A stretch of 64,000 nucleotides of DNA from Piliocolobus tephrosceles (lineage: Eukaryota > Chordata > Mammalia > Primates > Cercopithecidae). Position numbers and translations under genes: made by a program. The notes under the pieces were generated by a model. The model worked only from the letters and a program-made list of their open reading frames with translations, had not been told where the DNA came from and did no database searches. The DNA is taken from positions 199,119,246 through 199,183,245 of the forward strand of contig NC_045434.1 in the NCBI RefSeq assembly GCF_002776525.5, written 5' to 3'. Shown piece by piece: positions 11,060-22,732 of this stretch. How positions within the stretch are numbered: position 1 is the first letter of the stretch; each line of letters opens with the position of its first letter.

Positions 11060-11225
11060 TTTAAAAATATCATTTAATGTAATCATCACATCGACATCAA
11101 ATAGGGACCAGTACCATTCCCATTTTGCAAACTATGAAAGGCTCAGAGGTGCAAGACAGATCACACAATTTCACCCAGCTGGTAAATGCTAGAGCCAGGC
11201 TTTGAACCTCGTCCTGTCTGACTCC
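11060..11225 (-). mobile_element. MIR
   Basis: TTCCCATTTTGCAAACTATG, CACCCAGCTGGTAAATGCTA and GCCAGGCTTTGAACCTCG. Confidence 0.7.
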
Positions 11226-11439
11226 AATATTCATGAGTTTTCTCGAGTTATCACATGGTCAGATTCAAAGCAAAAACAGGAGGTGGAGGTTGCTTCTTAC
11301 ATGGCAATGTGAAGTTGTCAATTTCAAACCCAGTTTCTTTGTTAAGGGTGTTCCTGGCCTATAATCATCCAAGCGGAGTGTTAGGATGCAGTCAAGGGCT
11401 TAGCACACTGGCACTCTGCAAATGCAGCTTTACTCTGGC

Positions 11440-11525
11440 TCTTCCCTTTTACAAAGGAGGAAACTGAGGCTCAGGGAAGCAAAGTCAAGACCATAGGACA
11501 GGCAGGTGCCAACGCCAGGTCTGTG
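11440..11525 (-). mobile_element. MIR fragment
   Basis: ACAAAGGAGGAAACTGAGGC TCAGGG. Confidence 0.5.
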
Positions 11526-11606
11526 AGGCCTCAGAGTGGAAGCTGTTTCCTTGAAACCTTGAATTTCATAGGCCAGAAAGTCCTCCTGCTCATCTTCTGT
11601 GCTCAT

Positions 11607-12395
11607 CTCCTAGGGTTGCTGTTACAAACTACCACAAACTCAGTGGCTTAAAACAATAGAAATTTTGTCTCTCACAGTTCTAGAGGCCAGCAATCCAAAA
11701 GCAGGTGTCGCCAGGGTGGGTTTCCTCTGGAGGCTCGAGGCGGAATCTGCTCCAGGCCCCTCTCCTAGCTTCTACAGGTGGCCTTAACATGCCTTGGTTT
11801 GGGGCTTCATAAGTCTAGTTTCTGCCTCCATCTTCACTGGTACTTCTTCTCACTGTGTCTCTGTGTCTTAAATCTTACTTTCCTTTCTCTCTCTCTTTTT
11901 TTCTTTTTCTTTTTTTTTTTTTTTTTTTTTTGAGATGGCATCTCGCTCTGTTGCCCAGGCTGGAGTACAGTGGCATGATCTCAGCTCACTGCAACCTCTG
12001 CCTCCTGGTTTCAAGCAATTCTCCTGCCTCAGCCTCCTGAGTAGCTGGGATTACAGGTACGCATCACCACACCCAGCTAATTTTTGTATTTTTAGTAGAG
12101 ATGGGGTTTCACCATGTTAGCCAGGCTGGTCTCAAACTCCTGACCTCGTGATCCGCCCATCTTGGCCTCCCAAAGTGCTGGGCTTACAGGTGTGAGCCAC
12201 TTTGCCTGGCCTCCTTTCTCTTATAAGCACATCAGTCCTTGGATTTAGGTCCCACTAAAAATACAGGGTATCATTTCAAGATCCTTAATTATATCTTTAG
12301 ATAGCCTATTTCCAAATAAGGTCACATTCACAGGTACTGGGGGTTAAAATTTAACACATATCTTTTGGGGAACATTACTCAACCCACTGTATCAT
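11607..12395 (+). mobile_element. ERVL-type solo LTR (MLT2-like), split by an Alu
   Basis: GGGTTGCTGTTACAAACTAC, AGTGGCTTAAAACAATAGAA, then after the Alu CCAAATAAGGTCACATTCAC and AACATTACTCAACCCACTGT. This is LTR sequence only, with no retroviral genes. Confidence 0.65.
11902..12211 (-). mobile_element. Alu inside ERVL LTR
   Basis: PolyT then GAGATGGCATCTCGCTCTG to CTTTGCCTGGCC. Flanked by TCCTTTCTCT (11881-11890 and 12212-12221). Confidence 0.95.
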
Positions 12396-12540
12396 CATCA
12401 CCACCACCACCACCCTGGTTCAGCAAATCTTCACTGAGCATGAGCAGTGTGCCAGCCAGGGGCACAGCAGTCATACTACATTAGTGCTGCCTATGGTCTA
12501 GTGGGAAAGGTAGACAAGGCACAGGTAATGGTGGGATGAT

Positions 12541-12830
12541 TTTTTTAATTTGAGATGGGGTCTCACTCTGTCACCCAGGCTGGAGTACAGTGGCGTGATC
12601 TCGGCTCAATGCAACCTCCACCTTTTGGGCTCAAACGATCCTCCCACCTCAGCCTCCCTAGTAGCTGGGACCACAGATGTGCACTACCAGGCCTGGCTAA
12701 TTTTTCATTTTTTTGTAGAGATGGGGTTTTGCCATGTTGCCCAGGCTGATGCCGAACTCCTGAGTTCAAACAATCTACCTTCCTCAACCTCCCCAAAGTG
12801 TTGGGATTACAGGCATGAGCCACCACCCCT
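12541..12830 (-). mobile_element. Alu, older
   Basis: TTTTTTAATTTGAGATGGGG to GAGCCACCACCCCTG. Confidence 0.92.
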
Positions 12831-12841
12831 GATGCAGGGTG

Positions 12842-13139
12842 TTTTTTTTTTTTTTTTGAGACGGAGTCTCGCTCTGTCGCCCAGGCTGGAGTGCAGTGGC
12901 CGGATCTGGGCTCACTGCAAGCTCCGCCTCCCGGGTTTACGCCATTCTCCTGCCTCAGCCTCCAGAGTAGCTGGGACTACAGGCGCCCGCCACCTCGCCC
13001 GGCTAGCTTTTTGTATTTTTTAGTAGAGACGGGGTTTCACCGTGTTAGCCAGGATGGTCTCGATCTCCTGACCTTGTGATCCACCCGTCTCGGCCTCCCA
13101 AAGTGCTGGGATTACAGTCTTGAGCCACTGCGCCCGGCC
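12842..13139 (-). mobile_element. Alu, young (monkey AluY-like)
   Basis: GTGCAGTGGCCGGATCTGGG is the reverse of the GAGATCCGGCCACTGCAC form. GCAGGGTG flanks it (12834-12841 and 13140-13147). Confidence 0.95.
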
Positions 13140-13349
13140 GCAGGGTGGTTTTTAAACTAACTATAGAAATACAAATATGAGCTCACAACAGAGAGAACAG
13201 GTAATAATGCCCGAGATGGGATAAAGCAGGGAGCACAGTGTATGCCCCATTAATTAATCAAGACACTTCAGGGAAATCTATTTGCAGAAAAAGGCAACAG
13301 AGTAAAAGAGAAAGTCTGAACTTCAGCTTTTAAGATAGAAAGCCCTAAA

Positions 13350-13560
13350 ATGAAGACTTTACCTGTCTGTGCCTCAGTTCCCTTATCTGTAATATGGGAA
13401 TACTAATAGAATTGGTCTCATAGGGTTATTATTAGGTTTAAGCCAAATCACTGAAGCATTCGTTGAATGAATATTTATTGAACGTCTTCTACATACCAGG
13501 CACATTATATACAGTAAAGAGCTAGCAAAATGCCTGTCAGCAAAAAAGCACTTAATAAAT
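13350..13560 (+). mobile_element. MIR plus adjacent ancient repeat
   Basis: TGTGCCTCAGTTCCCTTATC, then GAATGAATATTTATTGAACG and CTACATACCAGGCAC. Confidence 0.6.
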
Positions 13561-13639
13561 GCCAGTGCTTGTTCTTTATCCCCTAATTCATAAGTTAGAT
13601 AAAACTTCAGGACAGAAGTACAAGAGAGATCATAAGGCA

Positions 13640-13800
13640 GGACAGGCTAAAGGCCGAGTCAAGAGCATGAGATATATGTGTTTAGAGAACAGCGAGGATG
13701 TGGCCAGATGGGTCTGCGAATGCTTCCTGGAGGAAGTGGGCTTTGAATCAGACCTCGGAGGATAGACAAGGAGAGGAGGCAGGACCCCATGCAGCAATGA
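13640..13800. repeat. Ancient mammalian repeat fragment
   Basis: AATGCTTCCTGGAGGAAGTG and GGAGGATAGACAAGGAGAGG are the same old family as at 1005. Not a gene. Confidence 0.45.
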
Positions 13801-14084
13801 TGGTATAAACAAAAACTGGGGCGAGGAAATTAGAGAAGAAAAATAAATTTGATCCAGACAGTGACCCTTTCTGTAAGATTCTGGATTTTTGGAGGGCAAA
13901 TGAAGCCACAGTGAAAGTTCAAGATTTTCTAAATCTAAAACAAAATCAAGGGTAAGTACAAATGAAAATGTACTTAATCGTATCACAAGCATTTGCATTT
14001 CTTTCAATTTTGTTCCCACTTTGGTATCACTTTTTATGCAGGGCATTTCCCATAGGGAATAGTTCCATGTGTTTCTACTATGTA

Positions 14085-14215
14085 TATTTAGATTGTCTGC
14101 TTTTCCTATTCAGTGTGGCTCCTGAAGGCAGGGGCTGGATTTTATCGCCAGTACATTGCTGGTGCTTGGCATATAGTGAGCACTCAGTAAGCATTTCATT
14201 GAATGAATTACTTTT
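14085..14215 (+). mobile_element. L2 LINE 3' end
   Basis: GAAGGCAGGGGCTGGATTTT and GTGAGCACTCAGTAAGCATT, followed by GAATGAA. Confidence 0.6.
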
Positions 14216-14866
14216 ATATTTCTATTTTACATAAAAGCATGAAATTTTGAATTTGTGTTAAAATTCTTAATCCTGACCTGGGGCAAGTATAATATTGATA
14301 TGTATAAGGAAAGTCAGGTAGGATTGTTTAGCTAGAGACAGCTTCTAGAATGACCAGCCCAGAATCCAGTAGGACTTGCTGGAGCCATACAGAGGCCTTG
14401 CTAAACTAAAATTATGAATTCGCAGGCTGTGCTATGAAGCCATTAGGCTATGTTGCTTTAAACTCGGGTCAGCCAACCAAAAGGTGGATGCAAAAGACTT
14501 TCTTTAAACAAGCCAGCAGCTTGAGGCTTGAAATAGAACAGAAAGGGAATTCACAGGACTCAACCTTGTCTTCTGTTTGGAGCTCTTGAGACCCAAGGAT
14601 ACTGGCCAGGCGAACAGGCGAACCACACTGCGATAAGAAACAGCAGCTGAAGGTTTGTTTTTGGAGCCACCAGATCCAGTGGGTGGACTGTGTCTTGAAA
14701 TAGAAGCATCTCAAAGGCCTGTGAATCATTTCTTAGTGCCGGCCTGCAAGGTTTCATATCCTGTTCTCAGAGCTACCTTGGGTGCTGTATGTGTATATGC
14801 ATATGTGTATTGTTTTCAGGGTTGTTTGCCTAGGATTTGGTTTTGAAACTTTTACTTTCTTTTAAT
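14216..14866. other. Unique intergenic DNA
   Basis: No gene. An alternating purine-pyrimidine stretch with the palindrome ATATGCATAT lies near 14792-14803. Confidence 0.4.
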
Positions 14867-14869
14867 AGC

Positions 14870-14893
14870 TTTTTTTTTTTTTTTTTTTTTTTA
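14870..14893. repeat. Poly-T tract
   Basis: About 22 T with no Alu attached. Confidence 0.9.
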
Positions 14894-15039
14894 AGCTGGA
14901 AGAATTTTTCAAATGGTTTTTGCGAGAAAGTTCAAACCCTGGAATGACTAAGTCGCTGGAAGAATTTGGACTTTGTGAGGGGAATTTGCACTTGGTATGA
15001 ATCACCCAGTCACTGATTTCTGCATCGAGAAGACCTTTT

Positions 15040-15170
15040 GGAAAGCTTCTGGGTCAGCCCCCTCGTTGTACACACGGGGAAACCGAGGCTTAAGGAGGGG
15101 AAGGGCTTCAGCCAAGGTCCCACAGCATGTCTGTGGAAATGACAGGACTGGAATCAGGTCTAGCTCCTGG
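15040..15170 (-). mobile_element. MIR
   Basis: ACACGGGGAAACCGAGGCTT and GACAGGACTGGAATCAGGTC. Confidence 0.6.
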
Positions 15171-15324
15171 AACAGCTTTGGGTTTGCAAGAAGCTTTCAA
15201 GCACCCAGTCTCCATAGGTGGGCACATTTTCCAAACAGTAGAGGAACAGAAAGAGCAAGAGGGCTCCGAGGAGTTAGAACTCAACCATAGAGTTATGGAA
15301 GGAATGGGGAAGGGATTGCTGGAA

Positions 15325-15690
15325 GGTATTTTATATGAAATAGCTCATTTAATCCTCCCCAGGATCCTATTAGGCAGTGGTTCTAAACTAGGGTTGATTT
15401 TGCCCCCAGAGGACACTTGGCAAGATCTGGAGACATTTTGGTTTGTCACAACTTGAGTGGGAGTTGCTACTGGCATCTCTTGCCAGCAATTTCCCTATGT
15501 GGTAGAGGCCAGGGATGCCGCTAAACATCCTGCAATGCACAGGACAGCTCCACAACAAAGAATTATCCAGCCCAAAATGTCAATAGTGTTGGGGCTAAGA
15601 AGCCCTGCTATGCAGAAGGCGCTTGTATATACATATCAATTTAACAGCCAAGAGAGCTGAGGCTCAGAAAGTGTAGCCACTGGCTAGCCA
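15325..15690 (-). mobile_element. MIR split by MER20
   Basis: ATAGCTCATTTAATCCTCCC to 15374, resuming after MER20 with AGCTGAGGCTCAGAAAGTG. Confidence 0.55.
15375..15607 (+). mobile_element. MER20, nearly complete hAT-Charlie element
   Basis: CAGTGGTTCTAAACTAGGG, GGAGACATTTTGGTTTGTCA, GGGATGCCGCTAAACATCCT and AAAGAATTATCCAGCCC up to CCCTG match MER20 end to end at 233 bp (consensus about 219). CTATTAGG and CTATGCAG flank it as a worn 8-bp duplication. Some MER20 copies act as enhancers in decidual cells. Confidence 0.8.
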
Positions 15691-15835
15691 CGTGGTCTTG
15701 GGCAAATTAGCCTCTCTGTGTCTCAGATTCCTTATCTGTAAAATGGAGGCAACAGTACCTCTGTTACCTAAATAAACATTTGTAAAGAACTTAGAACAGT
15801 GCCTGGCACATAGTGTTATATGAATGTTTGCTAAA
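15691..15835 (+). mobile_element. MIR
   Basis: GTGGTCTTGGGCAAATTAGC, TTATCTGTAAAATGGAGGC and GTGCCTGGCACATAGTG. Confidence 0.75.
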
Positions 15836-16850
15836 AATATATAAACAAGCTTACCCAGGAAACACAGAAAGTAGAATTGTAATGAAAGCCCAGGTGAAAA
15901 AAATCTACAGAGACTTAAGGGCATGGGGGCTGGAATATGAGAGACCTCCTGGGGTGTAAGGCCCTGTGATCAGGTAAGGCAGTCCACCATGTAACATCCT
16001 ATGTTCCCTGCCACCCCCCACCACCAGTAGCCATGAGGTTTTCCTTCTCAGACACTGCTATCTTAAATGCAACTTCGTCTTTTTAGGTTAAGATGATATG
16101 CACTTCAACATGAATCTCCTTGGCAAGTATCTGACACAGTAAGCCACTATCAGTCACTAAGAATATTCAGGATAAATTAGTTTTTCAGTTGCCTCCCAAC
16201 AAATAGGCCGAATGCAGGTTACACTGAGAGTGGAAGGTAAACAGAGGCTGGCAGCTTAGTATTCAGAGGCAGGCTTAGGACAGTGCTGGCAGGTGCACAG
16301 TTACCCTCAGCAATCCTAGGCCATCTGTCATTCCCATACCAGCCAGCAACACCTAGAACAGGCCTTGAGTCTGGGCCCTGCCCAGCTTTGTACCCCCTTT
16401 TAGAACCTGCTTCTGACCCTCCCCAACCTTCAGCTCTCCTGGCTTTTTTACTCACTCTGGGGCCTATTCCCTACTTTCCCACTTTGCTCTCTAATCCTGT
16501 CCTCAGTCAGAGGCCAGATTCTTCCACTGGTGGCTGAGACCTGCCAACTTGCTGAATGATTGCCCTACTCGGTGCTGAAGGCCTGACATATCAGCCCGGC
16601 TCTCTCAGCAAGCCCCAGGGCTGTGAAGGAAACTGGGCAGAGGGTGTCACAAGAGTGGAGGGAGAAAAAGCCAAAGCAAGGGTCACCCATATCTCTACTC
16701 TGCCCGGAACCCGCCTGCTACACCTATTCATTAGAACATTCATGGCCATTTACGGAGCTCTTTAAGCTATGAGTCTTGCACACGTACAACAGCTCTCACA
16801 GCTGTGCCCCATTCCCCCATCCCTGGAGACCTACAAGGGCCCATATTAAT
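15836..16850. other. Unique intergenic DNA
   Basis: One kilobase without a recognised gene, RNA or repeat. The short open frames look random. Confidence 0.4.
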
Positions 16851-16851
16851 T

Positions 16852-17330
16852 GTATTACTTCTCTATTGCTGCTATAACAAAATGACTACAAACTTAGTCA
16901 TTGAAAACAACGTAAGTTTATGCTCTCAAACCAACCTGATTTCACTGGGCTAAAATCAGGGTGTTGGAAGAGCCTTCCCTTCCGGAGGATCTAGAAGATA
17001 ATTGATTTCCTTGCCTTTTCCGGCTTCTGGAGGCTGCCAACATTCCTTGGGTTGTGACCCCTTCCTTCATTTTCAAAGCCAGCAACACGGCATCTCTCTG
17101 ACCCTGTTTTCATGGCTGCCTCTCTTTCTCTGAGGACTCTTTTCTGCTGTCCTCTCCCACTTTTAAGGACCCTTCTGATTCCATTGGACCCACCTAGATA
17201 ATCCTGCATAGCAACCTTCATTCCATCTGAACCTTAATTCCCACTTGCCATGTAACAACACATTCACAAATCATAGGGATTAGGACACAGACATCTTTGG
17301 AGGTGACTATGATCCTGCCTACCATGTTAA
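16852..17330 (+). mobile_element. ERVL-type solo LTR (MLT2-like)
   Basis: TTGCTGCTATAACAAAATGA, CACTGGGCTAAAATCAGGGT, CTTCTGGAGGCTGCCAACAT and GGGATTAGGACACAGACATC follow the MLT2B order closely. Confidence 0.8.
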
Positions 17331-18390
17331 CCAACAGAGTGGCAGGGACCATACAACACAGAGAGCACGTGCTCCTTCTCAAGGGAGCAACTGCTGCTCA
17401 GCTCCAGCTGTCGTCATCATGCATCAATATGGGTTCAGTGTGGCTGAGTCTGCCAATATTTCAAGTGAAATCACAAAACTGGACTTTCAGGTGAAGATTT
17501 CCAATTCTGACATCACTGTACAGACCAAAAAAGGAAAAAAGAAAAAAAAAATCTCATAGGCTAGATTTAGCCTGAAGCCACACATATGTGACCTCTGGGT
17601 CCACCTCCACCACATCAGCTGTGTGAGATGATGAGATTTCACCGGCATTTACAGGCTCTGCAGGTTCTGGGGGATGGAGAACCAGTCAGGCCTAGAGGCC
17701 AGAGAGAATGTGGTCAGGAGCATACCGGGTACCGAAGGGGGTGCCTCAGGGGAAAGTTCAGAGGGAGAAGGGACCGACCAACTCCCTAAGGGACCAGCCA
17801 TCACCTGCAGGAAGCAGCAAGTGCCTCAAAGGGTACAGGAAATCAGGCTGAGGTTGACCTGAAAAACTCAACCAGAGTAAGGTGGGCTTTATGGCTTGTG
17901 ACCTCAGAACAAATCAAGCACACTCTTTCTACTTTCAAAAAGTATCAGTTCTTCCCCTCCGCAAAAAACTAGCAACATTGGCTGGCTGTGAGGAGAGGAT
18001 GGCAGGGGCGGAGGTGAGAAGGAGGCCTTTCACTTTATGCTTCTAGAACTTTTTGAGTTTTTAACCAGGTGAAAGTATTACCTACTTAAAATGTTAAATT
18101 CAAAACCTTGTATTTATTTAAAAATATTTTAAAATACAATCAATTGCATTAGAGGTAAAAACACAGAAGCAGTTGTCATGGTGACGCTACTGCACTTCCA
18201 TGAAGATGGTATGTGTGGTCATATAGCAGGATGGTTTAGAAATGGTGAAATGTTCATACATTTGGCTAATTACTCCGGACCAATCGCCTGTCATTCAAAC
18301 TGACGGCTGCTTTTCCTTATCCTCACATGCCAGCACTTGAATAAACCAGGTTGGTGTCTTCTGGGAAGTTCCTTTCCATTCTGACTGGCA
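17331..18390. other. Unique intergenic DNA
   Basis: No recognised gene or repeat. An AT-rich stretch lies at 18060-18160. Confidence 0.4.
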
Positions 18391-18394
18391 CAAA

Positions 18395-18590
18395 GCTAAG
18401 GCTCTGGAGTCAGACGGCTTGCCTCTTCCATGCTGTGTGACCTTGAACAACATGCTTAGCCTCTCTGAGCCTGTTTCCTCATCTGTATAATGGCTTCATA
18501 GGCTTGTTATGAAGATTAATGAGTTAATGTGTATAAAGCACTTGAAACAGCACAAAATCAGTGCCCATAAATGTTGACCCTTATTATTAA
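18395..18590 (+). mobile_element. MIR, long copy
   Basis: GGCTCTGGAGTCAGACGGCT, GTGTGACCTTGAACAAC and TTGTTATGAAGATTAATGAG. Confidence 0.8.
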
Positions 18591-18744
18591 CTATTTTCAC
18601 TATTCTTTTCATCTTGTTTATTTTGAGTGGGAGGATTATTAAAACCATAACTTAAGACATGTAACAAAACATAAGTAATGTAGGTGAACTAAAATGAAGT
18701 GAATTTAATCTCTGGTTCCCCAAATCCTTACAAGCGCCCTCTAA

Positions 18745-18900
18745 CAGCAGTATCATTGTCTATTTCATAGAAAAACTGAGGCTTGGGGAAAGTGATTTGA
18801 GTTGCTCTAGGACACTGAGTTTGGAAATAGAGAAGATAGGAGCTTGAACCACGTTTTCAAGACTCCAGATCCCATGGCTTTCAACTAGAGGCTGTCCTAC
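18745..18900 (-). mobile_element. MIR
   Basis: TAGAAAAACTGAGGCTTGGG and ATAGGAGCTTGAACCACG. Confidence 0.6.
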
Positions 18901-18949
18901 AATATGGTTATAAAGTAACAGGTGCTCCTTCCTTATTTGGTCCAACAGA

Positions 18950-19415
18950 AAAAAAAATTGCAGGGCTGAGAGGGGAACTTGGCCTTTTGATTTGTTCAGT
19001 TTGGGGCAGCCCCTCCCACCTCCTGGCCCCAGATTCAGTAGATTCCAGGGTTGGGGGTCAGGTCAGCAGGTCTCTGGCTTATATTCTGGCCTCAGCTTTA
19101 GAGCCAAGTTATTCTCTCCCCTGGGAAGGAGTCAGGGTTGGGGAGGGGGTGTCAGAGCCTGGAGACTGCTATGGATGACCCTGGCCCAGCTGTGGCCTAA
19201 GCTTTCTCACCAGGAGGCTTTCCCAGGATCCTCACTTTTCCCCAGGCCTTCTGCCATCTCTCCCAGTTCTCACCATCTAAGAAGTAGTTGTTGCAGCTTG
19301 AAAATATGGCTGCCAGCAAACTTGTGGGTTAAATGCCCCAGATAGATGGAGGGCACTGCCAAAGCAATTTCCAGGAAGCAGGAGAGCCCAGAGGTCAGGA
19401 ACACTTTGCAGTTTT
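18950..19415. other. Unique intergenic DNA
   Basis: No gene or repeat recognised. Confidence 0.4.
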
Positions 19416-19419
19416 GAAA

Positions 19420-19531
19420 CCTGGCTCTTTTGCTTCTAGCTCCTTGGCCTCAGGTGAGTGGCTTCACCTTTCTGATGCTTCTGCAACTGTGAAATGGGAT
19501 GATAATAGTATCTGTCACAAAAGTTGTTTGG
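19420..19531 (+). mobile_element. MIR
   Basis: GTGAGTGGCTTCACCTTTCT and GTGAAATGGGATGATAATAG. Confidence 0.65.
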
Positions 19532-20032
19532 AAGCCTGGGCAGCATAGAGAGACCCTGTCTCTACAAATAATTACAAAAAAATTGGGCCGGGCGCGGTGG
19601 CTCACGCCTGTAATCCCAGCACTTTGGGAGGCTGAAGCAGGCGGATCACAAGGTCAGAAGATCGAGACCATCCTGGCTAACATGGTGAAACCCTGTCTCT
19701 ACTAAAAATACAAAAAGTTAGCTGGGCATGGTAGTGGGCTCCTGTAATCCCAGCTACTCAGGAGGCTGAGGCAGGAGAATGGCCTGAACCTGGGGGGCAG
19801 AGCTTGCAGTGAGCCGAGATTGTACCACTGTACTCCAGCCTGGACGACAGGGCAAGACTTTATCTCCCAAAAAAAAAAAAAAAAAAATTGCCAGCTGTGG
19901 TGGCATATACTACTCAGGAGGGTGAGGCAGGAGGATTGCCTAAGCATGGAAGGTTGAGGCTGTGGTGAGCCATGGATCAGGCCACTGCACTCCAGCCCAG
20001 GCAACAGGGCAAGACCCTGTCTCTAAAAAAAA
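19532..20032 (+). mobile_element. Old Alu split by a younger Alu
   Basis: Left piece 19532-19585 (GCCTGGGCAGCATAGAGAGA), right piece 19888-20032 (CAGCTGTGGTGGCATATACT). AAAAAAATTG at the break is repeated after the inserted copy. Confidence 0.85.
19586..19887 (+). mobile_element. Alu nested in old Alu
   Basis: GGGCCGGGCGCGGTGGCTCA to polyA. Confidence 0.95.
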
Positions 20033-20440
20033 ATGTTGCTGGGAGAATTTTTTAAAAGAGATTTATTGGGGTTTAATTTACATACTAGAAAATTCACCCA
20101 TTTTTACGTATATAATTCAATGATCTTTAGCACATTTACAGAGGTCTTCAACCATTACCTCAATTCTAGAATACTTTCATCACCCCTGCAAAAAACCCTG
20201 TATCCATTAGCAGTCACTCCCCTTCTGTCCCCCAGTCCCAAACAACCATTAATCTACTTTCTGTCTCTATAAATTTGCCTCTTTTAGAAATTTCACATAA
20301 ATGGAACTGCACAGTATATGATCCTTTGTGTCTTGCTCCTTTCACGTAAGCATATTTTTTAGGTCCATCTATTTATTGCATAATTAGTAGTTCATTCCTT
20401 TTTTATAGCTGAATAATATTCCTTTGTATGAATATACCAC

Positions 20441-20738
20441 TTTTTTTTTTTTTTTTTTGAGACAAAGTCTCACTCTGTTGCCCACGCTGGAGTGCAGTGG
20501 CGTGATCTCAACTCACTGCAAGCACCGCCTCTCGGGTTCATGCCATTCTCCTGCCTCAGCCTCCTGAGCAGCTGGGATTACAGGTGCACATCACCACACC
20601 CAGCTACTTTTTGTATTTTTAGTAGAGATGGGGTTTCACCACATTGGCCAGGTTGGTCTCGAACTCCTAACCTCGTGATCCACCCACCTCTGCCTCCCAA
20701 AGTGCTGGGATTACAGGTGTGAGCCACCGCACCCGGCC
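20441..20738 (-). mobile_element. Alu in L1
   Basis: PolyT then GAGACAAAGTCTCACTCTG to CGCACCCGGCC. Confidence 0.95.
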
Positions 20739-20920
20739 TACATTTTGTTGATCCATTCATCAGTTGATGGCCATTTGAGTCATTTCCACTTTTTGGCTAT
20801 CATGAACAATGCTGCTGTGAACATCCCTGTACGAGTTTCTGGGTAGACATGTTTTCATTTGTCTTGGGTAGACATCTAGGAGGAGAACTGCTAGGTCATA
20901 TGATAAATTGATGTTTAACT

Positions 20921-21225
20921 TTTTTTTTTTTTTGAGACGGAGTTTCGCTCTTGTTGCTCACGCTGGAGTGCAATGGAGTGATCTCAGCTCACTGTAACCC
21001 TCCACCTCCCGGGTTCAAGCGATTCTCCTGCCTCAGCCTCCCGAGTAGCTGGGATTACAGTGGGATCACAGGCATGTGCCACGACACCTGGTGGGTGTTC
21101 TTCCCGTGGAAGATGGGGTTTTTCCACGTTGGTCAGGCTGGTCTCGAACTCCCAACCTCAGGTGATCTGCCCGCCTCGGCCTCCCAAAGTGCTGGGATTA
21201 CAGGCATGAGCCGTCACACCCGGCT
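20921..21225 (-). mobile_element. Alu in L1
   Basis: GAGACGGAGTTTCGCTCTTG to CACACCCGGCT. GATGTTTAACTTTTT and GATATTTAACTTTTT flank it. Confidence 0.95.
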
Positions 21226-21299
21226 GATATTTAACTTTTTAAGAACGGCCAAGCTGTTTTCCAAAGTTTTACCTTCCCATCAGCAGCATATGAGGGTTT

Positions 21300-21390
21300 G
21301 TTGAGATAATTAAACAAGATTACCAACACAAAGTGTTTAGCATAGCGCCTGGTCATAGTAAATCCTCAGTAAATGATAGTTAGCACCAAC
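21300..21390 (+). mobile_element. MIR fragment
   Basis: GTTTAGCATAGCGCCTGGTC and CTCAGTAAATGATAG. Confidence 0.6.
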
Positions 21391-21735
21391 AGGTTTCAAT
21401 AGAAACAGGAAGTTACAGTACCCAGAGAACAGCTGCCTTCTTCCCTATTCTGAATAAAGTGGATCTCATAACCACAGTCACTCTGAAGAAAGTAACCAAA
21501 TTCTTTTTTTTCCCTGGAAGTATGCTTACATTATTTATACTCTTTAGCCTGGCATTCGAAGCTCTCCAGATACCGCACCTCCATCTACTTCTGCAATCCT
21601 GGCCTGCACCTCTCCACCTCCTCACTCCTGCCCATTCAAGTGATCTGCACCTGAGCAGCTTTGTTCATACCATTCTCTGCCCCCTTCCCTCCAGTCTTTC
21701 TCCTGCCCTGTCTTCATGTACCAAAATCTCATCTG
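21391..21735. other. Unique/old repeat-like DNA
   Basis: No gene recognised. The stretch CTGCAATCCTGGCCTGCACC is unremarkable. Confidence 0.35.
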
Positions 21736-21902
21736 GGCTGGGCATGGTGGCTCATGCCTGTAATTCCTTTGGGAGGCTGAGGTGGTAGGACTGCTTGAGG
21801 CGAAGAGTTTGAGACCAGCCTGGGCAACATAGCAAGACCTCATCTCTACACAATTTTTTAAAAAAATTAACCAGGTGTGGTGGCACACATCTGGAGTCGC
21901 AG
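21736..21902 (+). mobile_element. Alu, 3'-truncated
   Basis: GGCTGGGCATGGTGGCTCAT, ending after CACACATCTGGAGTCGCAG, so the right arm is mostly missing. Confidence 0.88.
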
Positions 21903-22074
21903 AGTTTTCCAATTGGTAGCCACTAGCTATGTGTGACCACAGAGCATTTGAAATGTATCTAGTTCAAACTGAGATGTGCTGAATTATAGACACCAGATTT
22001 TGATGACGAAGTATAAAAAATAATGTAGGAACAATAGTTTTTCTGTGTTCATTACATGTTGAAATAATGTTTTG

Positions 22075-22371
22075 GGCCGGGCGCGGTGGCTCAAGCCTGT
22101 AATCCCAGCACTTTGGGAGGCCAAGACGGGAGGATCACGAGGTTAGGAGATCGAGACCATCCCGGCTAACATGGTGAAACCCCGTCTCTACTAAAAAATA
22201 CAAAAAACTAGCCGGGCTAGGTGGCAGGCCCCTGTAGTCCCAGCTACTAGGGAGGCTGAGGCAGGAGAACAGCATAAACCCGGGAGGTGGAGCTTGCAGT
22301 GAGCTGAGATCCGGCCACTGCACTCCAGCCTGGGTGACAGAGTGAGACTCCGTCTCAAAAAAAAAAAAAAA
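22075..22371 (+). mobile_element. Alu, young (monkey AluY-like)
   Basis: GAGATCCGGCCACTGCACTC is present. Perfect 14-bp duplication GAAATAATGTTTTG (22061-22074 and 22372-22385). Confidence 0.96.
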
Positions 22372-22426
22372 GAAATAATGTTTTGAATATATTGGATTAG
22401 GTAAATATTACTGAAATTAATTTTAA

Positions 22427-22732
22427 GGCCAGATACAGTGGCTCACACCTGTAATCCTGACACTTTGAGAGGCTAAAGTGGGAGGATAGCTTGAGTCCAG
22501 AAGTTCAAGACCAGCCTGGGCAACATAGTGAGAACCTGTCTCTACAAATAATTTAAAAATTAGCCAGGCTTGGTGGCATGCATCTGTGGTCCCAGTTACT
22601 CAGGAGGCTGAGGAGGGAGGATTGCTTGAACCCAGGACATCGAGGCTGCAGTTTGAACATGATCACACCACTGCACTCTAGCCTAGGCAACAGAGCAAGA
22701 CTCTATCTCAAAAAAAAAAAAAAAAAAAAAAA
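22427..22732 (+). mobile_element. Alu, old
   Basis: GGCCAGATACAGTGGCTCAC to polyA. AAATTAATTT flanks both sides. Confidence 0.94.

Larger units (their letters stand above)
20040..21300. mobile_element. L1M-type fragment split by two Alus
   Basis: AAAATTCACCCATTTTTACG, ATTAATCTACTTTCTGTCTC, CATTCATCAGTTGATGGCCA and GGCCAAGCTGTTTTCCAAAG, in order across 20040-20440, 20739-20920 and 21226-21300. No coding frame. Confidence 0.7.

Noticed and set aside
10621..11600. Possible MDS2 5' exon on the minus strand
   Set aside because: In human, MDS2 begins roughly 20 kb upstream of ID3 on the opposite strand, so an exon could fall here, but I recognise no exon sequence or conserved splice signal and cannot support it.
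11607..17330. Two same-strand LTRs at 11.6 and 16.9 kb considered as one provirus
   Set aside because: They are different-looking MLT2-type LTRs, and the DNA between holds MER20, MIR, L2 and unique sequence, not retroviral genes.
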